From contig JAUIFE010000018.1 in assembly GCA_030429565.1 (NCBI GenBank), positions 112,481 through 176,480 on the forward strand: DNA of 64,000 bases. Direction: 5' to 3'. The notes beneath the pieces are model-generated. The model did not search any database. It was given only the letters and a program-made list of their open reading frames with translations, and was not told where the DNA came from. Positions 17,534 through 26,038 of the stretch are shown here, piece by piece (position 1 is the first letter of the stretch; each line of letters starts with the position of its first letter). The position numbers were made by a program, and so were the translations under genes. The stretch comes from Holophagae bacterium. GTDB taxonomy: Bacteria > Acidobacteriota > Holophagae > Acanthopleuribacterales > Acanthopleuribacteraceae.

Positions 17534-17673
17534 CCGGAGGCACCGGCCTCCGGGTGGCACATCTGCGTCATCTCTCTTGACCCCAAGTATGTCTGGCGGT
17601 GCCACACAAAAGACCCTGGACATACCTCCTTCCTTCAAGCCGCCGATGGTCCGGTTCATCGGCGGCTTTTTTT
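17534..17673 (+). ncRNA. Structured leader or small RNA with possible pseudoknot and intrinsic terminator, upstream of gltB
   Basis: In order: hairpin CCGGAGG/CCTCCGG (17534-17540, 17547-17553); GTGGCAC (17554-17560) complementary to GTGCCAC (17599-17605); GTATGTC (17587-17593) complementary to GACATAC (17619-17625). The last two pairs interleave as in an H-type pseudoknot. Then a strong terminator, GCCGCCGATG/CATCGGCGGC with seven T (17639-17673). GGCGGT (17595-17600) could pair with the terminator's 5' arm (17639-17644, GCCGCC, one G-U), giving an alternative antiterminator fold. The gltB ATG follows 149 bases later. It matches no RNA class I recognise. It may instead be a separate sRNA. 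Confidence 0.4.
17639..17673 (+). terminator. Intrinsic terminator in front of gltB
   Basis: Ten-base perfect stem, eight-base loop and seven T. Its position 149 bases before gltB means either that an upstream RNA ends here or that gltB is controlled by attenuation. Confidence 0.9.
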
Positions 17674-17821
17674 CGTTCGTCCGTCCGCGCCGACGGCCTT
17701 TAGCCCGCGCAACCCGTCGTTCCCGATCTAGGTCCGCGCGCTACCGGAAGCGCCAGGTCGGTCGACCCCGAACCCGAGTGGGTTCGCAGATTCCCCAGAG
17801 ATATAGGAAGGATACGGAGCG

Positions 17822-20800
17822 ATGCAGCATTCAACGACCCCCCAAGACACGCCAACCGCAAATCAGGAGCCCCAAAGCCCCACGGCGTCGGCGTCCCAAT
17901 ATTTCCCCGACGAGCACAGCAGTTGCGGCGTCGGTTTTGTCATCAGTCGCAAAGGCCTAGCCGGCCACGAAACCCTCGCCCAAGCCCTGCGCGCCCTTGC
18001 AGCGGTTGAACACCGCGGCGCCTGTGCCGCCGACCGCAAGAGCGGCGACGGCGCAGGCATTATGACGGACATCCCGTTCGAGATGCTCGGCCGCAAACGC
18101 GGCGAAATTGCGGTCGCCTTTTTGTTTCTGCCGCAAGATTCACAGCGCCGCGCCTCAATTCGCCACCTCATTGAATCGACCTTCGGGTTCCTCGGCATGA
18201 CGATCAGCAGTTACCGCGAGGTGCCGGTCAACGCCGAGATCGTCGGCCCGATCGCCAAAACGACGATGCCCTACATGGAACAAGCAATCATCGAACGGCC
18301 GCGCCATTGCCGCACCCAACAATCGTTCGACCAATTGCTCTACCGCGCCAAACAATTGTTGCGTTCGCGCGCTTGGAGCGAAGGATTTAAAGGCCACTAC
18401 TTCTTTGCCTCGCTTTCCACCAAAACCATCATTTACAAAGCACTAACCACGGCATCGGCCCTCCCCGAACTGTACCCCGACCTCACCAACCCGGCCTTCA
18501 CGACGCGTTTCGCATTGTTCCACCGCCGCTTTAGTACCAACACCAACAGCACCTGGGACAAGGCCCAGCCGTTTCGCATGATCGGCCACAACGGCGAAAT
18601 CAACACTATCGCGGGCAACCGCAGTTGGAGCTTCTCACGGGAAATGTCGCTCGGCCTCCCCGAGGGCGAGCTGATCACCCACACCAACATCAGCGACAGC
18701 GGCAGCCTCAATGAAATGGTGGAAGCGCTTAAGTTCCGCAGCAGCATCACGCGCCTGCCGGAAATCTTGTCGATCATGATCCCGCCGGCCAAAGCGGGCA
18801 GTTCGTTTTACAAGTTCTGGAGCCGTGCCATGGAGCCCTGGGACGGACCCGCGCTGGTGGCGTTTAGCGACGGCGAAACCGTCGGCGCGCGCCTCGATCG
18901 CAACGGCTTCCGCCCGGCACGCTGGGTCATGACGGAGGATCACTTTTTCCTGGCCTCGGAAAGCGGCACCTACGACATTGACCAAACCCAGGTGGAACGC
19001 AAGGGCAGCCTGGCGGCGGGTAGCGGCGTGGCCGTCGACATCCGCTCCGGCCAAGTCGATTTCGGCGATCCCGGCGACAGCGACACCAACCGCAATGCAC
19101 AGTTTGATCCGCGTCTGGTCACCTTGCACGAGGCCGACATTAGCCTCGAGCCGCTGCACCTCAACAAACTCCCGGTGTTTCAGTACGTCAAAGAGGATCT
19201 CGACCGCGTCCTGATCCCGATGATTACCTCCGGCAAGGAACCGATTAGCTCCATCGGTGATACCGCCCGCCCGGCGGTCTTATCGGAACAACCGCGTTCT
19301 TTTTTCGATTACTTCTACCAAAACTTCGCCCAGGTCACCAACCCACCCCTCGACTACCTGCGCGAACGCAACGTCACCGACCTGAGCATTTACTTGGGGA
19401 AACGCCCCAACATTTTTGCGCCGAAAGAACTGATTCCCCCGGTCGAAAGCATCGAGTTACCGAGCCCGGTGCTGAGCTTGAGCCAAATGGCTTATTTCGA
19501 AAAGCAACTGCGCGACAGCGGCCCACAGGCCGACAGCTTGGCCGTTTTGCAAGCCGTCTTCGAACGCGACCGCGGTCCGTCGGCAATGGTTGAACGCCTG
19601 GACCGACTGCAGCAAGAAGCGATTGAAGCAGCCCGTCGGGGCGCCTCCATTGTTATTCTCAGCGACAGTGAGGCGAGCCCGGACCAGCCGCCGATCCCCA
19701 GCCTGCTGGCGCTGCGGTCCGTCGTCAACGCGCTCAACAAACGTGGCTTACGCCTGCAGGTTAGCGTGATTTGTCACAGCGGCGAGGTGCGCAACACCCA
19801 CCATGTAGCGGCCCTGATTGGCTTTGGTGCGGCGGCGGTTTGCCCCTACTTGGCATTGGAAGTGGCCCGCTACGAAAACAACCCCAAGCTCAATCGCCTC
19901 GATCCCACCACCAAGGAACACAACCTGATCCACGCATTCGAAAACGGTTTGCTCAAGATCATGGCCAAAATGGGCATTTCAGTGGTGCGCAGTTACCAAA
20001 GCTCCAAGCTGTTCACCCCGCTAGGTCTGTCAAAAGAATTGGTCAACGAGTTTTTCCCGGGCCTCAAGAGCCCATTGGGTGGGCTTGACCTGGAGCAAAT
20101 CGCGCAACGGCTGCTGAAGCACATTCCGGCCGACGTCGAACAGTTGCGCGGTTACAAACTCCCCAACACGCATCAATACAAGGAACACAACAAAGGTTTG
20201 GTCGGCGAAAAGCACAGCATGACCAACACACGCAGCAAAATCATTCACCAGTTGGCGCGCGAAACCGGCCTCGATCTCGACAACCCAATGCTATACCAAG
20301 AGTATGTGCGCCAAGGCCGCCACGACGAGCCCGTCAACCTACGCCACCTGATGAATCCCAAAAGCGGGCCGCAACCGCTGCCGCTCGAGAGCGTCGAAAG
20401 CCGTGAATCACTGCTCAGCCGCTTTGGCTCGGGCGCCATGTCGTTTGGCGCCATCAGCGCCGAAGCGCAACGCGACATCTTTAAGGCCATGGCCGCCATC
20501 GGCGGACGCGCCAACAGCGGTGAGGGTGGCGAAAACCCCTACTACTACAGCGATGGGGTCACCGCCACCACCAAGCAGGTCGCTTCCGGCCGCTTCGGTG
20601 TCACCTCGCGTTACCTGGCGGGCGCGTCCGAGTACCAAATCAAAATCGCCCAAGGTGCGAAACCCGGCGAAGGCGGCCAACTCATGGGCGTGAAAGTCAC
20701 GCAAGATATCGCCAAGGCACGCCACACCATGCCCGGAATCGACTTGATTTCACCGCCGCCGCTGCACGACATCTACTCGATCGAAGATCTCAAGGAACTG

Positions 20801-22327
20801 ATTTACCAACTCAAACAATTCAATCCCGAAGCCAAAGTCAGCGTCAAGCTGGTAGCGGGCACCAATGTCGGTACGATTGCGGTCGGTGTCGCCAAAGCAG
20901 GCGCCGATATCATTCAAATCTCCGGTGGTGACGGCGGGACGGGCGCGGCGCCGATGAGCTCGATGAAACAAGCGGGTTTGCCGTGGGAGCTGGGCCTCAT
21001 CGAAGCACACCGCGCACTCAGCGAAAACAACCTGCGTGAACACGTCACGCTGCGCACCGATGGTGGCTTAAGCACGGGTCGCGACCTCGTACTGGCGGCC
21101 CTGCTGGGCGCGGAGGAGTTCGACTTCGGCAAGTTGCTGCTGGTGGCGCAGGGCTGTGTCATGGCGCGGATATGCGAGAAGAATACCTGCCCAACCGGCA
21201 TTGCCACCCACAACCCCAAGTTTAAAGCCAAATACCAAGGCACCCCGGAACACATTGTCACGATCATGCATTACCTTGCCGATGAAATGCGGCGCCTGCT
21301 GGCCGAGATGGGCTTCAGCCGGCTGCACGACATCATCGGCCGTACCGACCTGCTAACCGTCGCCGAGCAGCACAGCGCCCTAGTGAAACAACTCGGCTTC
21401 GACTTGGGTTACTTCACGGCGGCACCGCGGCCATTGGGTGCCAAGCGCGAGAACCTGTTCCAAGAAGGCCTTAACGACCTTAATCAACGCATTTTGGACG
21501 AGGCGCTGCTCCCGGGACAAGAACACCAGGCGGTCCACCTCTCCTACGAAATCGGCAACACGGATCGCGGCATCCTGGCCAGACTCGCCGGGGCGGTCGC
21601 CGAACGCCAACACCAACAACACCTGGCCGCCTTGCGGCAGACTGAAAACGAGCGGCACGAAGCCTACCCCGCCGACCAAACCAAGAACTTGGTGTTTCGC
21701 GGCAGTGCCGGCCAGGGCTTCGGCGCCTTTATGAGCACCGGCATTCAGGTTTTGTTGTGGGGCGAAGCCAACGACAGCGTCGCTAAATCCATGAGCGGCG
21801 GTGAAATGGTGATTCGTCCCGGCCAAACCAGCCAGTTCAAATCCCACGAGAACACCATCATCGGCAACTGCGCCGCCTACGGCGCCACCGGCGGCAAGCT
21901 CTATGTACAGGGCCGTGCCGGTGACCGTTTCGCGGTCCGCAACAGCGGTGCCCTGGCGGTGGTTGAAGGATGTGGCTTACACGCTTGTGAATACATGACC
22001 TCGGGAACGGTCATCATTCTCGGAGCGACCGGTGAGAACATCGGCGCCGGCATGACCGGCGGCTGTTTGTACTTGCTGGACGCCGACCGCAACGCCGTCA
22101 ACCGCGAATACCTCTCGCCTGCACCGCTGGACGCCGCCGAAACGGCCCAACTCAAACAGCATCTTGAAGATTATGCTCACAAAACCCAAAGCGCCGTTGC
22201 CGAGGAGATTTTGGCCGATTGGTCGCATCACAGCAGCCGTTTCGCCAAGTTTCTACCGGTCAAACTGGTCGCCGAATCCGGATTCCCCCGCGTGGTGGAA
22301 CCGAAAAAGCGCGATAAGGTTGGCTAA
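17822..22327 (+). CDS. gltB: Glutamate synthase (GOGAT), large subunit
   Basis: 1501 aa from ATG 17822 behind AGGAAGGA, the usual length. Residues 1-34 are a Pro/Ser/Thr-rich propeptide, after which Cys35 of CGVGFV is the glutaminase nucleophile exposed by processing. The class II amidotransferase domain (35-430, RFSTNTNSTW, HNGEINT) is followed by the central domain, the FMN domain (about 830-1200: GSGAMSFGAIS, SGGDGGTGAAP), the 3Fe-4S cysteines (CVMARICEKNTC near 1112) and the C-terminal beta-helix domain. It makes two glutamates from glutamine and 2-oxoglutarate. It needs the NAD(P)H-oxidising GltD subunit, or ferredoxin; gltD is absent from this window, which is unusual for a bacterial NADPH-type enzyme. 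Confidence 0.97.
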   Translation: MQHSTTPQDTPTANQEPQSPTASASQYFPDEHSSCGVGFVISRKGLAGHETLAQALRALAAVEHRGACAADRKSGDGAGIMTDIPFEMLGRKRGEIAVAFLFLPQDSQRRASIRHLIESTFGFLGMTISSYREVPVNAEIVGPIAKTTMPYMEQAIIERPRHCRTQQSFDQLLYRAKQLLRSRAWSEGFKGHYFFASLSTKTIIYKALTTASALPELYPDLTNPAFTTRFALFHRRFSTNTNSTWDKAQPFRMIGHNGEINTIAGNRSWSFSREMSLGLPEGELITHTNISDSGSLNEMVEALKFRSSITRLPEILSIMIPPAKAGSSFYKFWSRAMEPWDGPALVAFSDGETVGARLDRNGFRPARWVMTEDHFFLASESGTYDIDQTQVERKGSLAAGSGVAVDIRSGQVDFGDPGDSDTNRNAQFDPRLVTLHEADISLEPLHLNKLPVFQYVKEDLDRVLIPMITSGKEPISSIGDTARPAVLSEQPRSFFDYFYQNFAQVTNPPLDYLRERNVTDLSIYLGKRPNIFAPKELIPPVESIELPSPVLSLSQMAYFEKQLRDSGPQADSLAVLQAVFERDRGPSAMVERLDRLQQEAIEAARRGASIVILSDSEASPDQPPIPSLLALRSVVNALNKRGLRLQVSVICHSGEVRNTHHVAALIGFGAAAVCPYLALEVARYENNPKLNRLDPTTKEHNLIHAFENGLLKIMAKMGISVVRSYQSSKLFTPLGLSKELVNEFFPGLKSPLGGLDLEQIAQRLLKHIPADVEQLRGYKLPNTHQYKEHNKGLVGEKHSMTNTRSKIIHQLARETGLDLDNPMLYQEYVRQGRHDEPVNLRHLMNPKSGPQPLPLESVESRESLLSRFGSGAMSFGAISAEAQRDIFKAMAAIGGRANSGEGGENPYYYSDGVTATTKQVASGRFGVTSRYLAGASEYQIKIAQGAKPGEGGQLMGVKVTQDIAKARHTMPGIDLISPPPLHDIYSIEDLKELIYQLKQFNPEAKVSVKLVAGTNVGTIAVGVAKAGADIIQISGGDGGTGAAPMSSMKQAGLPWELGLIEAHRALSENNLREHVTLRTDGGLSTGRDLVLAALLGAEEFDFGKLLLVAQGCVMARICEKNTCPTGIATHNPKFKAKYQGTPEHIVTIMHYLADEMRRLLAEMGFSRLHDIIGRTDLLTVAEQHSALVKQLGFDLGYFTAAPRPLGAKRENLFQEGLNDLNQRILDEALLPGQEHQAVHLSYEIGNTDRGILARLAGAVAERQHQQHLAALRQTENERHEAYPADQTKNLVFRGSAGQGFGAFMSTGIQVLLWGEANDSVAKSMSGGEMVIRPGQTSQFKSHENTIIGNCAAYGATGGKLYVQGRAGDRFAVRNSGALAVVEGCGLHACEYMTSGTVIILGATGENIGAGMTGGCLYLLDADRNAVNREYLSPAPLDAAETAQLKQHLEDYAHKTQSAVAEEILADWSHHSSRFAKFLPVKLVAESGFPRVVEPKKRDKVG

Positions 22328-22330
22328 TTT

Positions 22331-22427
22331 TGGTCAAAAAGTCTGGAGCGAAACAGCCTGAAAAAGGCGCATTGGGCCGCGCAAGTCGGCCAAGAACCAC
22401 AAACTGTTTCAATCCAGACTCTTGATC
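22331..22427. repeat. Imperfect palindrome of about 97 bases after gltB
   Basis: Three blocks pair in order: TGGTCAA with TTGATCA (one G-U), AGTCTGG with CCAGACT, and GAAACAG with CTGTTTC, separated by short mismatches. The inner part also contains GGCC...GGCC pairing. It begins four bases after the gltB stop. It could be the gltB 3' end structure or a small non-autonomous repeat. Confidence 0.55.
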
Positions 22428-22685
22428 AAGAAAACACCACTGAGTATCGTGCGTTTTCTGGGGAAGGTAAGGCGACGGCGGGCGCAAAGGAAGCCGCCGT
22501 GAACGAATTTTAAAGACAACCCGTCCGCCGCCGTTTAATCGGCCGACCGCCGTCGATCACGGCGGACGGGAGCCGTCCGTCAATGCCCAAACGCCTCGAA
22601 CATAACGCGGGCGAAGCCGACCCTTGCAGCCACTTACGGCGGCGGGGTCGCTGCGCATGGTGGCGAGACAGAAGCCCTAAACCAG
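22428..22685. other. Intergenic, nothing recognised
   Basis: GC-rich sequence with GGCGG/CCGCC repeats around 22465-22570 that could form local hairpins. No gene is supported. Confidence 0.4.
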
Positions 22686-22713
22686 AAAACGCGAATCCGA
22701 AGATTCGCGTTTT
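22686..22713 (-). terminator. Terminator reading on the minus strand (UUCG loop)
   Basis: A perfect 12-base stem AAAACGCGAATC/GATTCGCGTTTT. On the minus strand the loop is TTCG closed by C-G, the extra-stable UUCG tetraloop, and the stem ends in a T tract. This orientation points to transcription from the small gene at 22802-22999. Confidence 0.75.
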
Positions 22714-22801
22714 GTTCGGCCGGCTCGATCAGCCCGCATTTTTATGATAGCGATTCCGCCACATTGGCCGGAATAAGCACGCCATATGGCGCATCATTCG
22801 C

Positions 22802-22999
22802 TTATTTTTTATCAGATAATGAGACGCCTCGTTGGCTGGAAGCCGCCAAAGCTTTCTCGAGCTCGGGTTGAGGTTTGCACGCGACCATCATACCGAGGAT
22901 CTGATGACGATACCCCAAAAGGTCGGCTTCATTGCGAATCTGAGTGTCTTCACCATCCGCTAAACCTTTTGTTTTTAACATATTACTTCCTGCCTGCAT
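22802..22999 (-). CDS. Small protein of unknown function (65 or 59 aa)
   Basis: Two in-frame starts each have a good ribosome site: ATG 22999 (AGAGG, six bases upstream) and ATG 22981 (AGGAAG, four bases upstream). A minus-strand UUCG terminator lies 90 bases after the stop, which supports a real transcript. The product is hydrophilic and charged (GEDTQIRNEADLLGY, then QILGMMVACKPQPELEKALAAS), with a single Cys and no signal peptide or membrane helix. I recognise no family. It sits just upstream of, and opposite to, the C39 exporter gene, in sequence richer in A+T than its neighbours. It might be a leader-type peptide or a small regulator; neither is shown. Confidence 0.45.
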   Translation of the reverse strand: MQAGSNMLKTKGLADGEDTQIRNEADLLGYRHQILGMMVACKPQPELEKALAASSQRGVSLSDKK

Positions 23000-23810
23000 G
23001 TTCAACCTCTTAGACAACGAACCCCTATCACGAAGGTAGACGCTAATTTGGTTAAAAGGTAAGGACTTACTAAGCTTATCAAGGATAACAAAAACGCAGG
23101 TAATAATTGTTACCTTCACCCGCATTTTTTACAGAGAAGTATTGTGCAAAATCTGCCGCATCCCGTCAAGCTCTTTAACTCCTCTTTTTCGGCGTAAAAT
23201 TTTTCATTGCCAGATCGGCAAATTTCGGAGCGACCCTCTTCGCTTTCAAAAAACGCGAAATACAGCAGATTCAGAACATCGCTTTTTTTCACATTTTCTC
23301 ATCGCAAGTAGCACACCGGTAACCGCGCACCAGGGCGTGAAGTGTGCCAAAAAGGGCCGACCTAAACGCAACCTCAACGGCATTTTTGCCGCCGGTGACG
23401 CCCCCTGTTGCCAGAGAAGTCGATCAGAGTAACGCAGACTGCCAAAATCACCTATGATCTGTACCCAAGGATCCGCATAAAGTTGACCGATCTCACATTT
23501 TGGCCCAGCGGCTTATCCAGGTGTGCAGCCGCGCGCACTTTAAGAGCCGTGGGTCGTTGTAACCTGACCCACACTGGACCGTGCATCCGTCCCAACCACC
23601 ACCCGGTGCGTTTTGCCGGTTGCGCCCGCTCTATCACGGGGGTCCCTTACCGAACACTCACTGACCGAGTTTCGGCGTCTCCAATCATATTCACGCTGCA
23701 ACCGCGTCCGCCTCGGCTTGCGCCCACGCGCAAGCCACCGCCCTCCGGGTCCCGATTCGACCCAACCGGCGGCGCCGACCGGTAACCTCCCCGGCTCCTG
23801 GACACCACGC
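23000..23810. other. Intergenic region between the small gene and the C39 exporter
   Basis: The first 300 bases are AT-rich and contain the minus-strand small-gene promoter region and a GGTAA/TTACC hairpin near 23096-23116. The rest must hold the exporter promoter, but I see no clear -35/-10 pair. The exporter frame is open upstream to 23613, but that extension is Arg/Pro-rich and unlike a C39 domain. Confidence 0.4.
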
Positions 23811-26009
23811 ATGTTTTCTTTTCCCAAGCGACGTTCTTTCCCGCTTGTGCTGCAACGCGACCTCTCCGAATGTGGCTCTGCCTGCTTGGCCATGATCTTC
23901 CGATTTCACGGCCTTAAAAACATCCAACAACCCCTACGCGAAATGACCGCTGTCGGCCGTTCCGGCACCACCATGTACCACATGAGTGAGGTCGCCGAAC
24001 GGTTCGGGTTCGAAGTCGACGGCTACCACCTCGGCAAGTTCGAAATGCTCGAACAAATCCCGCTCCCCTGCATCGCGCACTACGAAAGCAACCATTTCGT
24101 CGTCATCTACCGCGTCGGCCCCGACAAAATCAGCATCGCCGACCCCGCCTACGGCAAAACCACACTCACCAAACAAGAGTACTACCAGAAGTGCAACGGC
24201 GTCGTGCTCACCCTTAAGCCTCGCGCCGACCTCTTCCAAGACGCCGATATCCAAGAGATTCTGCGCCGCAACGAACGACGCACCCGCAGCGTCTTTCGCC
24301 ATTTCTACTGGGAAACACTCAAACCCTTCCGCCGCGTCGCCCTCGCGGTGCTCGTCACCAGTTGCGTGCTACAGCTCCTCAGCCTCTTGCTACCCTTTTT
24401 CACGCAAACCATTTTGGATCAGGTGTTGGTCCACCAAAACCGCAAACTCCTGTTCGCGATCCTCGCCGGCCTAACCGCCGTGTTCTCGCTTCAGGTCGGC
24501 CTAAGCTACTTTCAAAACCTCCTGCTGGCCCAGTTTAAGGTCCAATTTGAGCTGGACTTCTTCAGCAAGTTCTTCTACCACCTCATCCGCCTCAAAACGA
24601 GTTACTTCGACACCCACAAACGCGAAGACTTTATCAACCGCTTCCACGAAAACCTCAAAATTCGCGGCTTGTTCTCCCAATCCGTACTGCAATCGCTGGT
24701 CGATTCGGTGTTTGCCGTCAACTTCCTCATCGCCCTGTTCCTCTACAACCCGACCCTCGCCGCCATCGCCCTCGTCTTTATCCTCTTTTACCTGGGCGTC
24801 ACCCTCATCTACACACCGCTGCTCCGCCGCCTCGAAGACAAAATTTTCCACGAGAACCTCAAAAGTATGGGCGGCTTCCTCGACACCCTACTGGGCATTC
24901 AAACCGTCAAACTCATGGCGCTCGAACGCATTCAGTTCTGGAAATGGCGCAACCAATACCGCCGCACTCTCAACAAGGTTCTGCAAAGCGAACGCACCTA
25001 TCTCAACATGCACACCTTTCTCAACAGTGTGTACCTCACCGGCCGACTGTCGATTTACTGGTACGGCGCCTATCTCACCTTCGGCGGCCACATGACGATC
25101 GGGCAGTACATCGCCTTTATCACCATCTTCGGCATGATCACCGCCTCACTCGACAGCGTCGCCAACCTGTGGTTCCTGGTCACCGAAACCTCGATTACCT
25201 TCTCCAAACTCAACGACGTCCTCATTCAAGAACCCGAACACGCCGACCTGCTGCAACAACAAACCCACCTGCCGCAACCCCACATTCGCTGTGAACAACT
25301 GTCGTTTCGCTATGGCGCCGGCGACGAACGCGACGTGCTCAAGAACATTAATCTCGACATAAAGTACGGCGAACGCATTGGTATCGTCGGTCGCAACGGT
25401 TCAGGCAAGTCGACACTGCTTAAGTTGTTGGTCAAGTTGTATACCGATTACCAGGGGTCAGTCTTCTTTAACCAGTTTGAAATGCGTGATATCCATCCTG
25501 GCTCCCTGCGTCGGGCGGTGTGCATGATCCCCCAGGAACAACACTTTTTTAACGGGACCATTAAGGAAAATATCCTGTATGGGAACCCCGATGCCGACAT
25601 GGAGGCCGTCATCGAAGCCGCCAAACTGGCCGACCTTCACGACTACGTGTCCAAACTCTACCTCGGCTACAACCACGTCATCGGCGAATCCGGCTCCAAC
25701 CTTTCCGGCGGCCAAAAACTGAAAATTGGTTTCGCGCGCTTGTTTCTCCAAGATCCCGATGTCATCTTTCTCGACGAGGCCTCCAGCTTCCTCGACGTCG
25801 AAACCGAACGCGTCATTATGGACAACCTCTACCGCCGCTTCCACGATCGCACCATCGTCACCATCGCCCACCGCCTACACACCTTGCGCGGCCTCGACCG
25901 CATCCTCGTGCTGGACCAAGGCGAAGTCGTCGAACAAGGCTGTCACCAAGACCTGCTCAACGAGCGCGGCCTTTACTACACATTTATCAAGACGTACGTG
26001 GACTTCTAG
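23811..26009 (+). CDS. Peptidase-containing ABC transporter (C39 bacteriocin-type exporter)
   Basis: 732 aa from ATG 23811; the ribosome site is weak, but the C39 domain starts within ten residues. The C39 peptidase domain (1-135) has the nucleophile motif LSECGSACLAM with Cys21, His95 (SNHFVV) and Asp111 (IADPAYG), so it should be active. About six membrane helices span 165-440. The ATPase domain has Walker A GRNGSGKST (about 527), signature LSGGQKLKIGFA and Walker B VIFLDEASS. These exporters cut a leader after a double glycine and export the rest. A HlyD gene follows after 29 bases and a GG-leader peptide gene about 1.8 kb downstream. A stretch at about 25386-25600 has codon use unlike the rest of the gene. 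Confidence 0.95.
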   Translation: MFSFPKRRSFPLVLQRDLSECGSACLAMIFRFHGLKNIQQPLREMTAVGRSGTTMYHMSEVAERFGFEVDGYHLGKFEMLEQIPLPCIAHYESNHFVVIYRVGPDKISIADPAYGKTTLTKQEYYQKCNGVVLTLKPRADLFQDADIQEILRRNERRTRSVFRHFYWETLKPFRRVALAVLVTSCVLQLLSLLLPFFTQTILDQVLVHQNRKLLFAILAGLTAVFSLQVGLSYFQNLLLAQFKVQFELDFFSKFFYHLIRLKTSYFDTHKREDFINRFHENLKIRGLFSQSVLQSLVDSVFAVNFLIALFLYNPTLAAIALVFILFYLGVTLIYTPLLRRLEDKIFHENLKSMGGFLDTLLGIQTVKLMALERIQFWKWRNQYRRTLNKVLQSERTYLNMHTFLNSVYLTGRLSIYWYGAYLTFGGHMTIGQYIAFITIFGMITASLDSVANLWFLVTETSITFSKLNDVLIQEPEHADLLQQQTHLPQPHIRCEQLSFRYGAGDERDVLKNINLDIKYGERIGIVGRNGSGKSTLLKLLVKLYTDYQGSVFFNQFEMRDIHPGSLRRAVCMIPQEQHFFNGTIKENILYGNPDADMEAVIEAAKLADLHDYVSKLYLGYNHVIGESGSNLSGGQKLKIGFARLFLQDPDVIFLDEASSFLDVETERVIMDNLYRRFHDRTIVTIAHRLHTLRGLDRILVLDQGEVVEQGCHQDLLNERGLYYTFIKTYVDF

Positions 26010-26038
26010 GCCGCCCGCTCTGCTGCAAGGAACCGCTC

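Noticed and set aside
17192..17731. 179-codon plus-strand frame upstream of gltB
   Set aside because: Arg/Pro/Ser-rich, no ribosome site, and it runs through the strong terminator at 17639-17673.
18635..19159. Minus-strand frames within gltB
   Set aside because: Shadows of the highly conserved GOGAT coding sequence.
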